Counted from the first letter of the stretch, positions 31,254 through 41,852 are shown. The stretch is DNA of 64,000 nt from Glycomyces arizonensis DSM 44726 (GCF_000482705.1 NZ_AXWO01000008.1:1-64000); one strand, 5' to 3'. Numbers and translations: made by a program. The notes: a model not told the origin generated them from the letters alone.

Positions 31254-33167
31254 TCACCGCAGCTCGACGTCGTCGGCGTCGACGTAGCCGATCCGGTTGC
31301 CCACCTGGATCTGGTAGAACACGGTCTCGCCGTTCACCACGAAGTTCGGCCCTTCGAAGGTCTTCGCCCACAGCGCCTGCGACCGGAGCTCCTCGGCGAC
31401 CACGTAGGCCTCGCCGGTGTCGATGCTGTAGAGCCGCTTGTTCGGGCGGTACACCGCGTCGGTGCCCTCATAGGCCTCCGCCTCGGGGAAGGTGTCGCTC
31501 CAGACCGGCGTGTCGTCGGCCTTGGGGACCACGACCGTCCCTTCGGCCGGGGCGAGCACCGGCGCGTGAGCGGGGTTGTGGATCCAGCCCTGCTGTCCCA
31601 GGTACCACACCGCGGTCCAGTCGCCCTGCGTGTCGGCGACGACGAACTGCTGGCCGTAGCCGGCGCGGCTGCCGAGGTCGTCGACCCGGGTGGAGGCCGG
31701 GCTCAGGTCGGCGTTGCCCACGCTGTCGACCAGGAGCGGGGCGTCGAAGTTCGGCTCGGAGTACAGGAAGACCGTCGAGGACGGGCGCGCCGGGCACGGC
31801 TCGGCCGGGTGCTCGGTGTCGCATGCGGTCATCTCGGGCATGTTGGTCTCGAAGTCCGGGGCGACGGTGACGATCCCCGAGTCGATGCCGCCCACGGGCT
31901 CGCCGATCGGCGCGCGGAGCAGGTCGAAGTAGTGCTCCCAGTTCCAGTACGGGCCCGGGTCCCAGTGGTCGGAGCCGGGCACGTTGTCGTGGCCGAGGAT
32001 GTGGGCGCGGTCGAGCGGCACGTCGTAGCGCTGGGCCAGGAAGCCGACGAGCCTGGCCGAGTTGCGGTACATGATCTCGGTGTACCAGGAGCCGTCGGCG
32101 GCGAAGCCCTCGTGCTCGATGCCGATGGAGCGCATGTTGACCGCCCAGTTGCCGGCCTGCCAGCCGACGTTCCGGTGGTCGAGGTGCTCGGCGACGTGCC
32201 CGTCGGAGGCGCGGATCGTGTAGTTCCAGGAGATCCGGTTCGGGTCCTGGACGACCACGAGCGCGTCGTCGTAGACCTGCTCGGTGTCGTGGATGATGAT
32301 CGCGTTGATGTCGATATCGTCCTCGCGGTCGGCCCGGTCGTAATTGCCGTACTGGCCGGGCTGGTCGCCGGTCCGCTCGTACGGGGCGGGGATCCACTCG
32401 CAGGCGAGGCGGCGCGGACACGTGGTGGGGTCGCTGTCGGACGTCTCCAGGTCCAGGTCCTCGATCTGGGACTCGTCGGGGTCGACCGCGGTCGCCGCGA
32501 GGCGGACCTCACCGTCGTCGGTCCGCTCGGTGGCGCCGGTGTTGATGAGGTCGAAGACCTCGTCGGCGAACACGGCGGCGGTGCCCTCGTCCTCCGCTCC
32601 GGAGTACCGGGCGACCGCGCCGTACCAGTCGGCGGGGTCGTCCGAGTCCAGGCCCAGTTCCTCCTGGTACCCGGCGAGCAGTGCCGCGCCGCCGGCGATG
32701 TTCGCGGCGGGGTCGGTGCGCAGTTCGGACTCGTCCTCGCCGGTCAGGGCGGCGGCCTCGGGGAGGGTGGCGGTGCCCGAGGCGGCGGTCGCCTCGGGGG
32801 CGTCCGCGGACAGGTCCATGGGCCGCAGGACGTCGCCGCGGGCGTCGCCCTCGGTGTGGTGCTCTCCGGCGCCGGCGAGGGTCGCGACCTCGTCGGTCAG
32901 GTGCATGGGCCCGAAGCCGCCGCCGGTGCTCGGGTCGCCGCCGTGGTCGGTCCACCGCGACTGCATGTAGGAGACGCCGAGCAGGATCTGTTCGGGGACG
33001 CCGTAGGCCTCGGCCGCGGCGCTGAACTCGGCTTGGCGGCCGGTCGCCTCGGGCGCTTCGGCCTGGGCGCTCCAGGCCGTGGTGGCGAGTGCGGCGGCGG
33101 CCGCCAGCGCTGCGGAGCCGGCCGCGACCGCCCGGTACCCGCGGCGTCTCTGTAGTTTTCTGTTCAT
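31254..33167 (-). CDS. Secreted N-acetylmuramoyl-L-alanine amidase with N-terminal lysozyme-like region
   Basis: A 637-residue secreted cell-wall hydrolase. The signal peptide follows MNRKLQRRRGYRAVAAGSAA and ends near AWSAQA. Residues about 50-235 resemble a transglycosylase-like region (LLGVSYMQSRW, GGFGPMHLTDE). The Amidase_2 domain spans about 265-415, with zinc ligands in AIIIHDTE and GHDNVPGSDHWDPGPYWNW. The C-terminal 200 residues include strand-rich SH3-like repeats (DTQGDWTAVWYLGQQGWIHN) that probably bind peptidoglycan. It would cut the bond between MurNAc and the stem peptide outside the cell. The ATG at 33165-33167 is preceded by AAGAGGA. Secretion is probably by the Sec route. 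It stands alone, convergent with the polymerase gene. Confidence 0.9.
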   Translation of the reverse strand: MNRKLQRRRGYRAVAAGSAALAAAAALATTAWSAQAEAPEATGRQAEFSAAAEAYGVPEQILLGVSYMQSRWTDHGGDPSTGGGFGPMHLTDEVATLAGAGEHHTEGDARGDVLRPMDLSADAPEATAASGTATLPEAAALTGEDESELRTDPAANIAGGAALLAGYQEELGLDSDDPADWYGAVARYSGAEDEGTAAVFADEVFDLINTGATERTDDGEVRLAATAVDPDESQIEDLDLETSDSDPTTCPRRLACEWIPAPYERTGDQPGQYGNYDRADREDDIDINAIIIHDTEQVYDDALVVVQDPNRISWNYTIRASDGHVAEHLDHRNVGWQAGNWAVNMRSIGIEHEGFAADGSWYTEIMYRNSARLVGFLAQRYDVPLDRAHILGHDNVPGSDHWDPGPYWNWEHYFDLLRAPIGEPVGGIDSGIVTVAPDFETNMPEMTACDTEHPAEPCPARPSSTVFLYSEPNFDAPLLVDSVGNADLSPASTRVDDLGSRAGYGQQFVVADTQGDWTAVWYLGQQGWIHNPAHAPVLAPAEGTVVVPKADDTPVWSDTFPEAEAYEGTDAVYRPNKRLYSIDTGEAYVVAEELRSQALWAKTFEGPNFVVNGETVFYQIQVGNRIGYVDADDVELR

Positions 33168-33305
33168 GAATCCTCTTGTCTTGCAAGTCATGTGGTTTGT
33201 ACTATTTATACGCCTCGATGGGTGCGGCCGGTTGAGCGGCATCGCGGCGGCACTCCTCCGCGTCACCGCCGGGCCACCGGCCGCGGGCGGGGCGCGCCGG
33301 TAGTA

Positions 33306-33317
33306 GTACCCGGGTAC
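33306..33317. promoter_or_regulatory. Perfect 12-bp palindrome upstream of the ABC/two-component operon
   Basis: GTACCCGGGTAC is a perfect palindrome about 57 nt upstream of the -10 box of the ABC transporter operon. A response-regulator site is plausible because the operon encodes a NarL-type regulator. Confidence 0.4.
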
Positions 33318-33373
33318 CAAGGCGGCCCGGGAAGTTCAGGCCCGAGCCTGATGGATCGGATCGCCTGCGGCCG

Positions 33374-33379
33374 TAGCGT
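33374..33379 (+). promoter_or_regulatory. -10 box of the ABC/two-component operon (leaderless)
   Basis: TAGCGT ends 7 nt before the ATG at 33387 with no ribosome binding site between, which fits a leaderless transcript and argues for this start codon. Confidence 0.5.
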
Positions 33380-33386
33380 CGTGGAC

Positions 33387-34307
33387 ATGATCGAAATCGA
33401 ACACCTCACCAAGCGCTACGGCAGGAAGACCGCCGTGGACGATCTCACCTTCACCGTGAAGCCCGGCGTCGTGACCGGCTTCCTCGGCCCCAACGGCGCG
33501 GGCAAGTCCACCACGATGCGCACCATCGTCGGGCTCGACGCGCCGACGGCGGGCACCGTCCGCGTCAACGGCAAGCGCTACGCCCAGTTCCGCTCGCCGA
33601 TGACCGAGGTCGGCGCGCTCCTGGAGGCCAAGTCCGTGCACGCCGGGCGCAGTGCCTACAAGCACCTGCTGGCCCTGGCCCACACGCACTCGGTCCCGAA
33701 GCGGCGGGTCCGGGAGGTCATCGACACGGTCGGCCTGTCCGACGTCGCCGGCAAGCGCGTCGGCGGGTTCAGCCTCGGCATGGGCCAGCGGCTCGGCATC
33801 GCCGTGGCCCTCCTCGGCGACCCGGCCGTGCTCATCCTCGACGAGCCGGTCAACGGCCTCGACCCCGACGGGGTGCGCTGGATCCGCGAACTGCTCAAGA
33901 GCCTGGCCGCCGAGGGCCGGACGGTCTTCCTGTCCTCGCACCTGATGAGCGAGCTGTCCCAGACCGCCGACCACCTGGTCGTCATCGGCCAGGGCAAGCT
34001 GCTGGCCGACACCACCGTCGACGAGTTCGTCAACGGACGCGGCGACGGCAAGGTCAGGGTCGTCTCCCCCGACGCCGCGGCGCTCGCCGAGCGCCTCCAG
34101 GGGCCGGGCATCACCATCGCCAGCCCGAAGTCGGGCGTGCTGGAGATCCAGGGCACCGAGGCCGCCGTCGTCGGCACCACCGCCGCGGCGCACGGGCTCG
34201 TGCTGCATGAACTGAGCACGCAGCGCGCCTCGCTGGAGGACGTGTTCATGGAGATCACCGCCGACGCCGTCGAGTACCAGCAGACCAAGGAAGGGGTGGC
34301 AGCGTAA
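33387..34307 (+). CDS. ABC transporter ATP-binding protein (exporter type)
   Basis: A 306-residue ATPase with all nucleotide-binding motifs: Walker A GPNGAGKST, signature FSLGMGQRLG, Walker B VLILDEPVNGLD, and the switch His in SSHLMSEL. The C-terminal 80 residues form the extra domain usual in drug or lantibiotic-type ABC-2 ATPases (ASLEDVFMEIT near the end). It pairs with the next gene's permease, which overlaps its stop codon by 1 nt. The ATG at 33387 is supported by the -10 box 7 nt upstream, though the frame is open from 33192. The downstream histidine kinase and regulator suggest that the exporter belongs to a cell-envelope or antimicrobial-peptide stress response. Confidence 0.93.
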   Translation: MIEIEHLTKRYGRKTAVDDLTFTVKPGVVTGFLGPNGAGKSTTMRTIVGLDAPTAGTVRVNGKRYAQFRSPMTEVGALLEAKSVHAGRSAYKHLLALAHTHSVPKRRVREVIDTVGLSDVAGKRVGGFSLGMGQRLGIAVALLGDPAVLILDEPVNGLDPDGVRWIRELLKSLAAEGRTVFLSSHLMSELSQTADHLVVIGQGKLLADTTVDEFVNGRGDGKVRVVSPDAAALAERLQGPGITIASPKSGVLEIQGTEAAVVGTTAAAHGLVLHELSTQRASLEDVFMEITADAVEYQQTKEGVAA

Positions 34308-35158
34308 TGAGCGCCACGATGCTCGCCGAGAGCCCGGCGACCTATTCACCGCCCGCGCAGTTCCGGTTGAGCGGGTCGGGCCTGCTCCGCTCGGAGTGGA
34401 CCAAGTTCTGGTCGCTGCGCTCCAGCTGGATCGTCATGATCTGCGCGGCCCTGTTCGGGGCCGGGATCGCCGTGGCGGTCGCCTTCGACTTCACGATTCC
34501 CCCGCCCGAGGCCAGCGAGGGGGCGAACGCCCCGGCCGCGCCCGTGGACCCGCTGACCGCCCTGAACGTCTTCTTCGGCTTCCAGCTCGCCTCGGTGTTC
34601 ATCGCCGTGCTCGGGGCGCTGTTCATCACCGGCGAGTACTCGACCGGTTCGATCCGCTCGACCATGTCGGCGGCGCCGCGCCGGACAGGAGTGCTGTGGG
34701 CCAAGACGGCCGTGTTCGGCTCGATCGTGCTCGCGGTCTACTCCGTGCTGATCCTGGCGACGTTCTACGCCACCCAGGCGATCCTGTCGGACACCGAGTA
34801 CGGAGGGCTCGCCCTGTCGGACCCGGGCGTGTTCCGGATCCTCTCCGGCCAGGTGGTCATGATGGTCTACCTGGGCCTGCTCGGGCTGGCGGTCGGCGCG
34901 ATCCTGCGCAACTCGGCCGGATCCATCAGCTTCTACGTCGGTGCGATCCTGGTGCTGCCGATGCTCATGGTGGAACTGCCGTGGGAGTGGGTGGGCGACA
35001 TCGCCCCGTACACGCCGGGCAACGTCCCCAACACCCTGGCGATGCTCGACACCACCGGCGCCACGCTGTCGGTCGGCGAGTCGTGGGCCTGGATGGGCGC
35101 GTGGCTGGTCGTCTCGTTCGGTCTCGCGGCCGTGCTCCTCAAGCGCCGGGACGTGTGA
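34307..35158 (+). CDS. ABC-2 type permease
   Basis: A 283-residue integral membrane protein with six predicted helices (for example WIVMICAALFGAGIAVAVAF and IAVLGALFITGEYSTGSIRS). The EYSTGSIRSTMSAAPRR segment is diagnostic for ABC-2 permeases that partner ATPases of the upstream type. An N-terminal cytoplasmic stretch of about 25 residues precedes the first helix. The ATG overlaps the TAA of the ATPase gene (TAATG), so the two are coupled. The pair probably exports a peptide or drug or acts as a resistance pump; the substrate is unknown. A histidine kinase gene follows 10 nt after the stop. Confidence 0.9.
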   Translation: MSATMLAESPATYSPPAQFRLSGSGLLRSEWTKFWSLRSSWIVMICAALFGAGIAVAVAFDFTIPPPEASEGANAPAAPVDPLTALNVFFGFQLASVFIAVLGALFITGEYSTGSIRSTMSAAPRRTGVLWAKTAVFGSIVLAVYSVLILATFYATQAILSDTEYGGLALSDPGVFRILSGQVVMMVYLGLLGLAVGAILRNSAGSISFYVGAILVLPMLMVELPWEWVGDIAPYTPGNVPNTLAMLDTTGATLSVGESWAWMGAWLVVSFGLAAVLLKRRDV

Positions 35159-35168
35159 GAATGCCGTC

Positions 35169-36368
35169 GTGGCCCAAACCGTGACCGTCCCGCGCAAGCC
35201 GGGGCTGTGGCAGCGGATGTCGGAGTTCGACTCCCGGCATCCGCTGCTGTGGAATCTGGCACCGGTCCTGGTGTACGTGCTGTTCCTGATTCCGGGGGCG
35301 GTCTTCAGCTCCGCGCAGCCGCGGTATCCGGGACTGCAGCTGATCCTCGCCGCCTCGCTCATGGTGCCGCTGGTGTGGCGGCGGCGGTACCCGTTCGCGG
35401 TGCTGCTGAGCCAGCTGGCGCCGACGGCGGTGACCATCGGGCTCGATCTGACGGGGGCGAGGGACGGGGTCGTCACCTCGGCGTCGTCGATCGCGGTCAC
35501 GCTGGCGCTGTACAACCTGGTGCTGCGCCGGCGCCTGACGCTCGTGTGGTGGGCGGCGGCGATCGCGGCGGGCCAGGCGATCGCGGACTTCACGGTGAAC
35601 TCCGAGAGCCATTCGGTGTGGGAGTTCCTCGCGTACTTCTTCGAGGCGGCGTTCTTCTTCGGTTTCGTCCTCACCGTGGCGATGCTGGTGCGGACCCGCC
35701 GGAACTACCAGGAGTCGGTGCGGCACGGCGCGGCGCGGGAGGCGGTCCAGGAGGAGCGGACGCGGATCGCGCGGGAGATGCACGACATCATCGGCCACAA
35801 CCTGGCCGTCATCAACGCTCTGGCCGACGGCGGCGCCTACGCGGCGGCGGCCTCGCCCGAGCGGGCGAGGGAGGCGCTGACGGCGATCGGGGCGACCAGC
35901 CGCCAGGCGCTCAGCGAGCTGCGGCGGGTGCTGTCGGTGCTCCAGGCCGAGGACGGCGACGAGTCGGCCGAGATGGCGCCGCAACCGGGCATGTCGGACC
36001 TGGGGCCGCTGGTGGACCGGGTGCGCGACGCGGGCCTGCCGGTGACGTTCAAGATCACCGGCAGGCCGTGGGAGATGTCGGAGAACCAGCAGCTGACGGT
36101 CTACCGGACCGTCCAGGAGGCGCTGACGAACGTGCTCAAGCACGCGACCGGCCCGCGGAGGGCGCAGGTGGCGCTGGACTACCGCGACGACGGGCTCGGC
36201 GTCGCCGTCGCCAACACCGGCTCGGTCGTCGAGGACGCCGGGACGCCGCGGGGACTGCTGGGCCTGCGCGAGCGGGCCGCGGTCTTCGGCGGCACAATGG
36301 AAGCCGGGCCGCAGCCGACCGGGGGCTGGCGAGTGGCCCTGTGGCTGCCCGCGGACGGGCCGAATTGA
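35169..36368 (+). CDS. Sensor histidine kinase (NarL-partner, HisKA_3 type)
   Basis: A 399-residue membrane histidine kinase. The N-terminal 180 residues hold about five hydrophobic helices, with little extracytoplasmic sequence, as in DesK/LiaS-like intramembrane sensors. The HisKA_3 box has the phospho-acceptor His in RIAREMHDIIGHNLAVINAL, and the ATPase domain shows VQEALTNVLKHA and the GLLGLRERA G-box. It would autophosphorylate and pass the phosphate to the regulator encoded 65 nt downstream. The start is taken as GTG at 35169, 10 nt after the permease stop; upstream sequence in this frame reads as a shadow of the permease gene. The signal probably concerns the membrane or the ABC substrate. 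Confidence 0.9.
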   Translation: MAQTVTVPRKPGLWQRMSEFDSRHPLLWNLAPVLVYVLFLIPGAVFSSAQPRYPGLQLILAASLMVPLVWRRRYPFAVLLSQLAPTAVTIGLDLTGARDGVVTSASSIAVTLALYNLVLRRRLTLVWWAAAIAAGQAIADFTVNSESHSVWEFLAYFFEAAFFFGFVLTVAMLVRTRRNYQESVRHGAAREAVQEERTRIAREMHDIIGHNLAVINALADGGAYAAAASPERAREALTAIGATSRQALSELRRVLSVLQAEDGDESAEMAPQPGMSDLGPLVDRVRDAGLPVTFKITGRPWEMSENQQLTVYRTVQEALTNVLKHATGPRRAQVALDYRDDGLGVAVANTGSVVEDAGTPRGLLGLRERAAVFGGTMEAGPQPTGGWRVALWLPADGPN

Positions 36369-36433
36369 GGCCCGCGGGCTTCGCCGCGAGAAGCCCCACC
36401 GCGAGAAGCCCCGCCGAGTGAGGACCGAACACC

Positions 36434-37111
36434 GTGACGACACTGCTCATCGCCGACGACCACGCCCTGCAGCGGATGGGATTCCGCATGCTGGTGGAGA
36501 GCCAGAGCGACCTGACGGTCCTCGGCGAGGCCGAGAACGGCGCCGACGCCGTCCGCAGGACCGCCGACCTGGGGCCCGACGTGGTGCTCATGGACGTGCG
36601 CATGCCGGGCATGGACGGGATCGAGGCGACCAGGAGGATCATCGCCTCCGGTGGGCGCAGCCGGGTGCTCGTGCTGACCACGTTCGACCTCGACGAGTAC
36701 GCCTACGCGGCGCTGCGGGCGGGGGCGAGCGGCTTCCTGGTCAAGGACGCCCAGCCCGAGGACCTGCTCTCGGGCATCCGGGTGGTGGCCGCGGGCGACG
36801 CGGTGGTGGCGCCGAAGCTGACCCGGCGCCTGCTCGACCGCTTCGCCGACCAGTTCCCCGTCGAGGGCGAGGACGGCGGCGGGCAGGTCGCGGCGAAGCT
36901 GGAGGTGCTGACCGAGCGCGAACGCGAGGTGCTCACCGCGATCGGGCGGGGCTGGAACAACACCGAGATCGCCGGGCGCTTCCACCTGGCCGAGTCGACG
37001 GTGAAGACGCACGTGGGCCGCGTCCTGGCGAAGATCGGCGCGCGCGACCGCGTCCAGGCGGTCATCTTCGCCTACAACACGGGGCTGGTCAGCCCCGACA
37101 GCCACCGGTGA
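36434..37111 (+). CDS. NarL/LuxR-type response regulator
   Basis: A 225-residue two-component regulator. The receiver domain has the acidic pair in LIADDHA, the phospho-acceptor Asp in VVLMDVRMPGMDG, and Lys in GFLVKDA. The C-terminal LuxR-type helix-turn-helix reads LTEREREVLTAIGRGWNNTE followed by VKTHVGRVLAKIGARDRVQA. It is the partner of the histidine kinase just upstream and probably controls the ABC operon; a palindrome in the operon leader is a candidate site. The GTG at 36434 begins the typical N-terminus (MTTLLIADDH). The ribosome binding site is weak (CCGAGTGAGGACCG). Confidence 0.94.
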   Translation: MTTLLIADDHALQRMGFRMLVESQSDLTVLGEAENGADAVRRTADLGPDVVLMDVRMPGMDGIEATRRIIASGGRSRVLVLTTFDLDEYAYAALRAGASGFLVKDAQPEDLLSGIRVVAAGDAVVAPKLTRRLLDRFADQFPVEGEDGGGQVAAKLEVLTEREREVLTAIGRGWNNTEIAGRFHLAESTVKTHVGRVLAKIGARDRVQAVIFAYNTGLVSPDSHR

Positions 37112-38441
37112 TGCTCACCGGCGGCTGAGGACCAGCAGGTCGCATTCGGCCTCGACGGGGACCGGCTCGGTCTCGGCCGCCGCGTCGGCCTCCATGGCGG
37201 CCATGCCCTCCTCGTACTCCTCGTCGGTGAGGTGCTCGTAGACCGACAGGGCCCGCATGCGCTGGCGCTCGACGTACTCGGCGAGGCTCTCGGCCGAGCG
37301 GTGGTGCACCTCGACCAGGGCCGACTCCTCGAATCCCGCCGCCGCGAACAGGTCGGCGGTCTCGGCGCGGGTGGGGAACAGGGCGCCGTCGATCTCCCTG
37401 GTGCGCGGGAAGTAGCGGTAGAGCAGCAGGTCTTTGCGCCGGTCGGCGAGCGTGGTGGCGATGAGCAGGCGGGCGCCGGGCCGGAGGACGCGCGCGAGTT
37501 CGGCCGCGGCGGCCGCTCTGTCGGGCACGTGGTGCCAGACGAGGAACATGAGCGCCAGGTCGGCCGAGGCGTCGGGCACGGGGAGGTCGGCGGCCGAGCC
37601 GGACCGGTATTCGACGTTCGGGCGGGCGGCCTCGGTCTCGGCGACCGCGCGCATCCGCTCGGCGGGCTCGACGCCGATCACCGCGCATCCGAAGGCGTCG
37701 GCCAGCACGGGCGTGAAGCGCCCGGTGCCCGATCCGACGTCCAGGACGGTCCGGACCCGGCCCGGTCCGGCGTGCTCGCGGAACGCGCGGCGCCAGTTGT
37801 CGCGGCTGACCGGCAGCAGGGCCCGTCCCTTGGCGTACCCGGCGTGCTGGGTCCGGTCGTAATCGACTCGCTCGAGCATCGGACAGTTCACCGCCTTCGG
37901 CGGTGTCGGCGGGCGCGGTCGGCACCCAGTACCGGAGCTTCTTCCCCCGCTGGTCCTCGAAGACGCCGCCGTTGCGCTCGATGACCTTGCGGGAGCCGAC
38001 GTTGTCGAAATCGCAGGTGATGAGGGCCTCGTCGATGCCGAGCGCGGCGGCGTGCGGCAGGGCGGCGGCGAGCATGGCGGTGGCGTGGCCCTTGCGGCGG
38101 GCACTGGGGCGCATGTCGTAGCCGATGTGGCCGCCGATGTCGCGCAGCCGGTCGTTGAGGCGGTGGCGGATCGAGATGCGGCCGAGGTAGGTCTCGCCTT
38201 CGACCCACCACAGCATGGTCATGGGGACGAAGTTGGCGGGCGCCCGGGTCTCCCAGCGGCGCTCGTCGGCGAGGTATCTGGGGACCCAGTCGGTCAGGTC
38301 GGCCGCCCGGGCGTAGTCGCGGATCATCTGGCCGGTGAGGCTCCGGTCGCCGGGGCCGCCGCGGCCCTCGGCGATGAACTCGTCGACGGCCTCGGCGAAG
38401 GAGGCGGCGAGGCGTTCGGTCGGAGCGATGAGTCCTGGCAT
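37089..38441 (-). CDS. GNAT-family N-acetyltransferase with lost stop codon (real domain 37888-38441)
   Basis: The first 180 residues are a GNAT acetyltransferase: ERLAASFAEAVDEF at the start, YLGRISIRHRLND and HIGYDMRPSARRKGHATAML, the acetyl-CoA-binding loop, then FDNVGSRKVIERNGG and KKLRYWVP. The domain ends near 37900, but the frame stays open for 270 more codons across the methyltransferase gene, giving Arg/Pro-rich nonsense typical of a shadow frame. A TGA in another frame at 37888-37890 would give a normal end 8 nt before the methyltransferase ATG; one missing base just upstream explains this. It may be a sequencing error, a natural frameshift or a real long fusion. The ATG is at 38439-38441. 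The acceptor is unknown. Confidence 0.7.
   Translation of the reverse strand: MPGLIAPTERLAASFAEAVDEFIAEGRGGPGDRSLTGQMIRDYARAADLTDWVPRYLADERRWETRAPANFVPMTMLWWVEGETYLGRISIRHRLNDRLRDIGGHIGYDMRPSARRKGHATAMLAAALPHAAALGIDEALITCDFDNVGSRKVIERNGGVFEDQRGKKLRYWVPTAPADTAEGGELSDARASRLRPDPARRVRQGTGPAAGQPRQLAPRVPRARRTGPGPDRPGRRIGHRALHARAGRRLRMRGDRRRARRADARGRRDRGRPPERRIPVRLGRRPPRARRLGRPGAHVPRLAPRARQSGRRGRTRARPPARRPPAHRHHARRPAQRPAALPLLPAHQGDRRRPVPHPRRDRRPVRGGGIRGVGPGRGAPPLGREPRRVRRAPAHAGPVGLRAPHRRGVRGGHGRHGGRRGGRDRAGPRRGRMRPAGPQPPVSITGGCRG
37115..37879 (-). CDS. Class I SAM-dependent methyltransferase
   Basis: A 254-residue methyltransferase of the type 11 group. Motif I, which binds the methyl donor, is clear as TVLDVGSGTGRFTPVLA; the acidic residue of motif II is in VIGVEPAERM; and ADLALMFLVWHHVPD with ELARVLRPGARLL gives motifs III and IV. 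Substrate unknown. The ATG is at 37877-37879, just past the place where the upstream GNAT gene should end. In the present sequence the GNAT frame runs on through this whole gene on the same strand, which suggests a frameshift in the neighbour and not in this gene, whose motifs are intact to the TGA at 37115. It is convergent with the response regulator gene. Confidence 0.88.
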   Translation of the reverse strand: MLERVDYDRTQHAGYAKGRALLPVSRDNWRRAFREHAGPGRVRTVLDVGSGTGRFTPVLADAFGCAVIGVEPAERMRAVAETEAARPNVEYRSGSAADLPVPDASADLALMFLVWHHVPDRAAAAAELARVLRPGARLLIATTLADRRKDLLLYRYFPRTREIDGALFPTRAETADLFAAAGFEESALVEVHHRSAESLAEYVERQRMRALSVYEHLTDEEYEEGMAAMEADAAAETEPVPVEAECDLLVLSRR

Positions 38442-38546
38442 GGTTTCGAACCTAGGCGACGCGGACGCCCGCGACAAGCGGAATTGCGTTCGGCGCCGTT
38501 CATTTCGGCTTGGTACCGTTGCGGGCCGGAAGACTGGGAGTGGTGC

Positions 38547-39203
38547 ATGGATGCTGTGACGGTGCTGTCGGCCGAGGTGCTGCTGTTCGACATGGACGGA
38601 ACACTGGTCGATTCCAGTGCATCGGTCGAGGACGCATGGCGGCGGTTCGCCGCCCGCACCGGCCTGGACGCCGAGGCGATCTTGGCGGTCGCACACGGCC
38701 GCCCCACGGTCGAGGTCATCGCGGCGTTCGCGCCGCCGGGCATGGACGTGGCCGCCGAGGCGGCGCGGATCGAGGCCGAGGAGGTCGACCGGACCGAGGG
38801 GATCGCGGAGATCGCCGGGGCCGCGGCGCTGCTCGGGTCGCTGGACCCCGACCGGTGGGCGGTGGTGACGTCGGCGACGACGGAGCTGGCGCGGCGGCGC
38901 CTGGCCGTGGTCGGGCTGCCGCAGCCGCAGGTGCTGGTCTCGGCCGACGACATCACGAACGGCAAGCCGAACCCGGAGGGCTACCGGATGGCCGCCGAGG
39001 CACTCGGCGCGTCCCCGGCGAGCGCAGTGGTCTTCGAGGACGCCGAGGCGGGACTGCTGGCCGGGCAGGGCAGCGGCGCGGCCACGGTCGTGGTCGGCGC
39101 CTACGACGGCCCCGCGGCCGAGGGACTCCCCCGCGCGGCCGACCTGCGATCGGTGGGGACCCGCTCGAACGGCGCGGGGCTGGAAGTGGTCCTCGGCGGC
39201 TGA
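38547..39203 (+). CDS. HAD-family hydrolase (sugar phosphatase/phosphoglycolate phosphatase-like)
   Basis: A 218-residue haloacid-dehalogenase-like phosphatase. The four HAD motifs are visible: DMDGTLVDSS with the nucleophile Asp and the second Asp, TSAT in VVTSATTELA, the Lys of NGKPNPEGY, and FEDAEAGLLAG with the metal-binding acidic pair. A helical cap lies between motifs 1 and 2, as in subclass I members. The best guess is dephosphorylation of a small sugar phosphate. The ATG at 38547 is preceded by CTGGGAGTGGTGC, with GGGAG as the ribosome binding site. The frame is open much further upstream without family sequence. It is divergent from the GNAT gene. Confidence 0.88.
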   Translation: MDAVTVLSAEVLLFDMDGTLVDSSASVEDAWRRFAARTGLDAEAILAVAHGRPTVEVIAAFAPPGMDVAAEAARIEAEEVDRTEGIAEIAGAAALLGSLDPDRWAVVTSATTELARRRLAVVGLPQPQVLVSADDITNGKPNPEGYRMAAEALGASPASAVVFEDAEAGLLAGQGSGAATVVVGAYDGPAAEGLPRAADLRSVGTRSNGAGLEVVLGG

Positions 39204-39210
39204 GGCGGGC

Positions 39211-39782
39211 TCAGGCGACCGGCTCGGCGGCGTCCATGCTCGCGAGGCGGGCGGCGCGGATCCGCCCGGCGAGGTCCCTGGTCGGGCCGCCGCGCAGCAG
39301 CAGCACCAGCCACGGGTCGTCGTCCATCTTCGCGGCGCTGACCAGCGACACGGCCATGATGTGGCCGCACACCTCGCGGTTGTCGGCGCAGTCGCACGAG
39401 GTGGTGATCCGGTTGTAGGGCTCGGCCACGAACTTCTTCGGCAGCAGCCGCATGCCCACCCCGGCCAGGACGTCGTCGATGCGCTTGGGCAGGCGCCCGG
39501 CGAGCAGCCCGGCCACGCACGAGGGCGACAGCGACAGGGCCGTCATGCCCTCGGTCCACGTCGAGGAGTCGTAGACGGGGATGCGGATGGCCGCCTCGAA
39601 GGTGCGGTTGTTGTCGGTCACGCGGCCCGAGACGACGCCCGGTTCGATGCGCAGGTCCTCGACGGCGCCGCGCCCGGCCAGGGCGCGGCCCTTGACGATG
39701 CGCTGGTCGGGGTAGTTCAGGCCGATGGTCTCCAGGGCCCGCCACCATTTGCGGCCCCACCAGGTCTTGCCGTACGGGTCGC

Positions 39783-39786
<4 letters not shown>
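39211..39786 (-). CDS. SWIM zinc-finger protein
   Basis: A 191-residue protein with a SWIM-type zinc finger of the form CDCADNREVCGH near residue 138 (CxC...CxH). The N-terminal 120 residues (YGKTWWGRKWWRALETIGLN and VEDLRIEPGVVSGRVTDNNR) are typical of the actinobacterial SWIM proteins that accompany SNF2 helicases. SWIM domains are thought to bind DNA or protein. The start ATG at 39784-39786 overlaps the stop of the upstream SNF2 gene by 4 nt (ATGA), showing coupled expression and probably a physical complex. The role of the pair, perhaps in DNA repair or chromosome handling, is not established. Confidence 0.88.
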
Positions 39787-41732
<1,946 letters not shown>

Positions 41733-41798
41733 AGGTCGGGTCGTTGTCCCAAACTCTCGAGGGGCGTATGGGCGCTTATGGGTTCTTCATCACGGAAC

Positions 41799-41852
41799 GG
41801 GGCGGGCGCGCTCGGCAAGGCGTGGGAGGCGCTCGGAGAGCGCGCCCGCCCC
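41799..41852 (-). terminator. Hairpin upstream of the SNF2 gene
   Basis: A perfect 15-bp stem (GGGGCGGGCGCGCTC with its complement at 41838-41852) and a 24-nt loop. With the second hairpin at 41881-41932 it insulates the SNF2 gene from the GH43 transcript. Confidence 0.6.

Noticed and set aside
37115-38104. Longer methyltransferase starting at 38104
   Set aside because: The extra N-terminal residues are a Pro/Arg-rich shadow of the GNAT gene; the family start fits the ATG at 37879.
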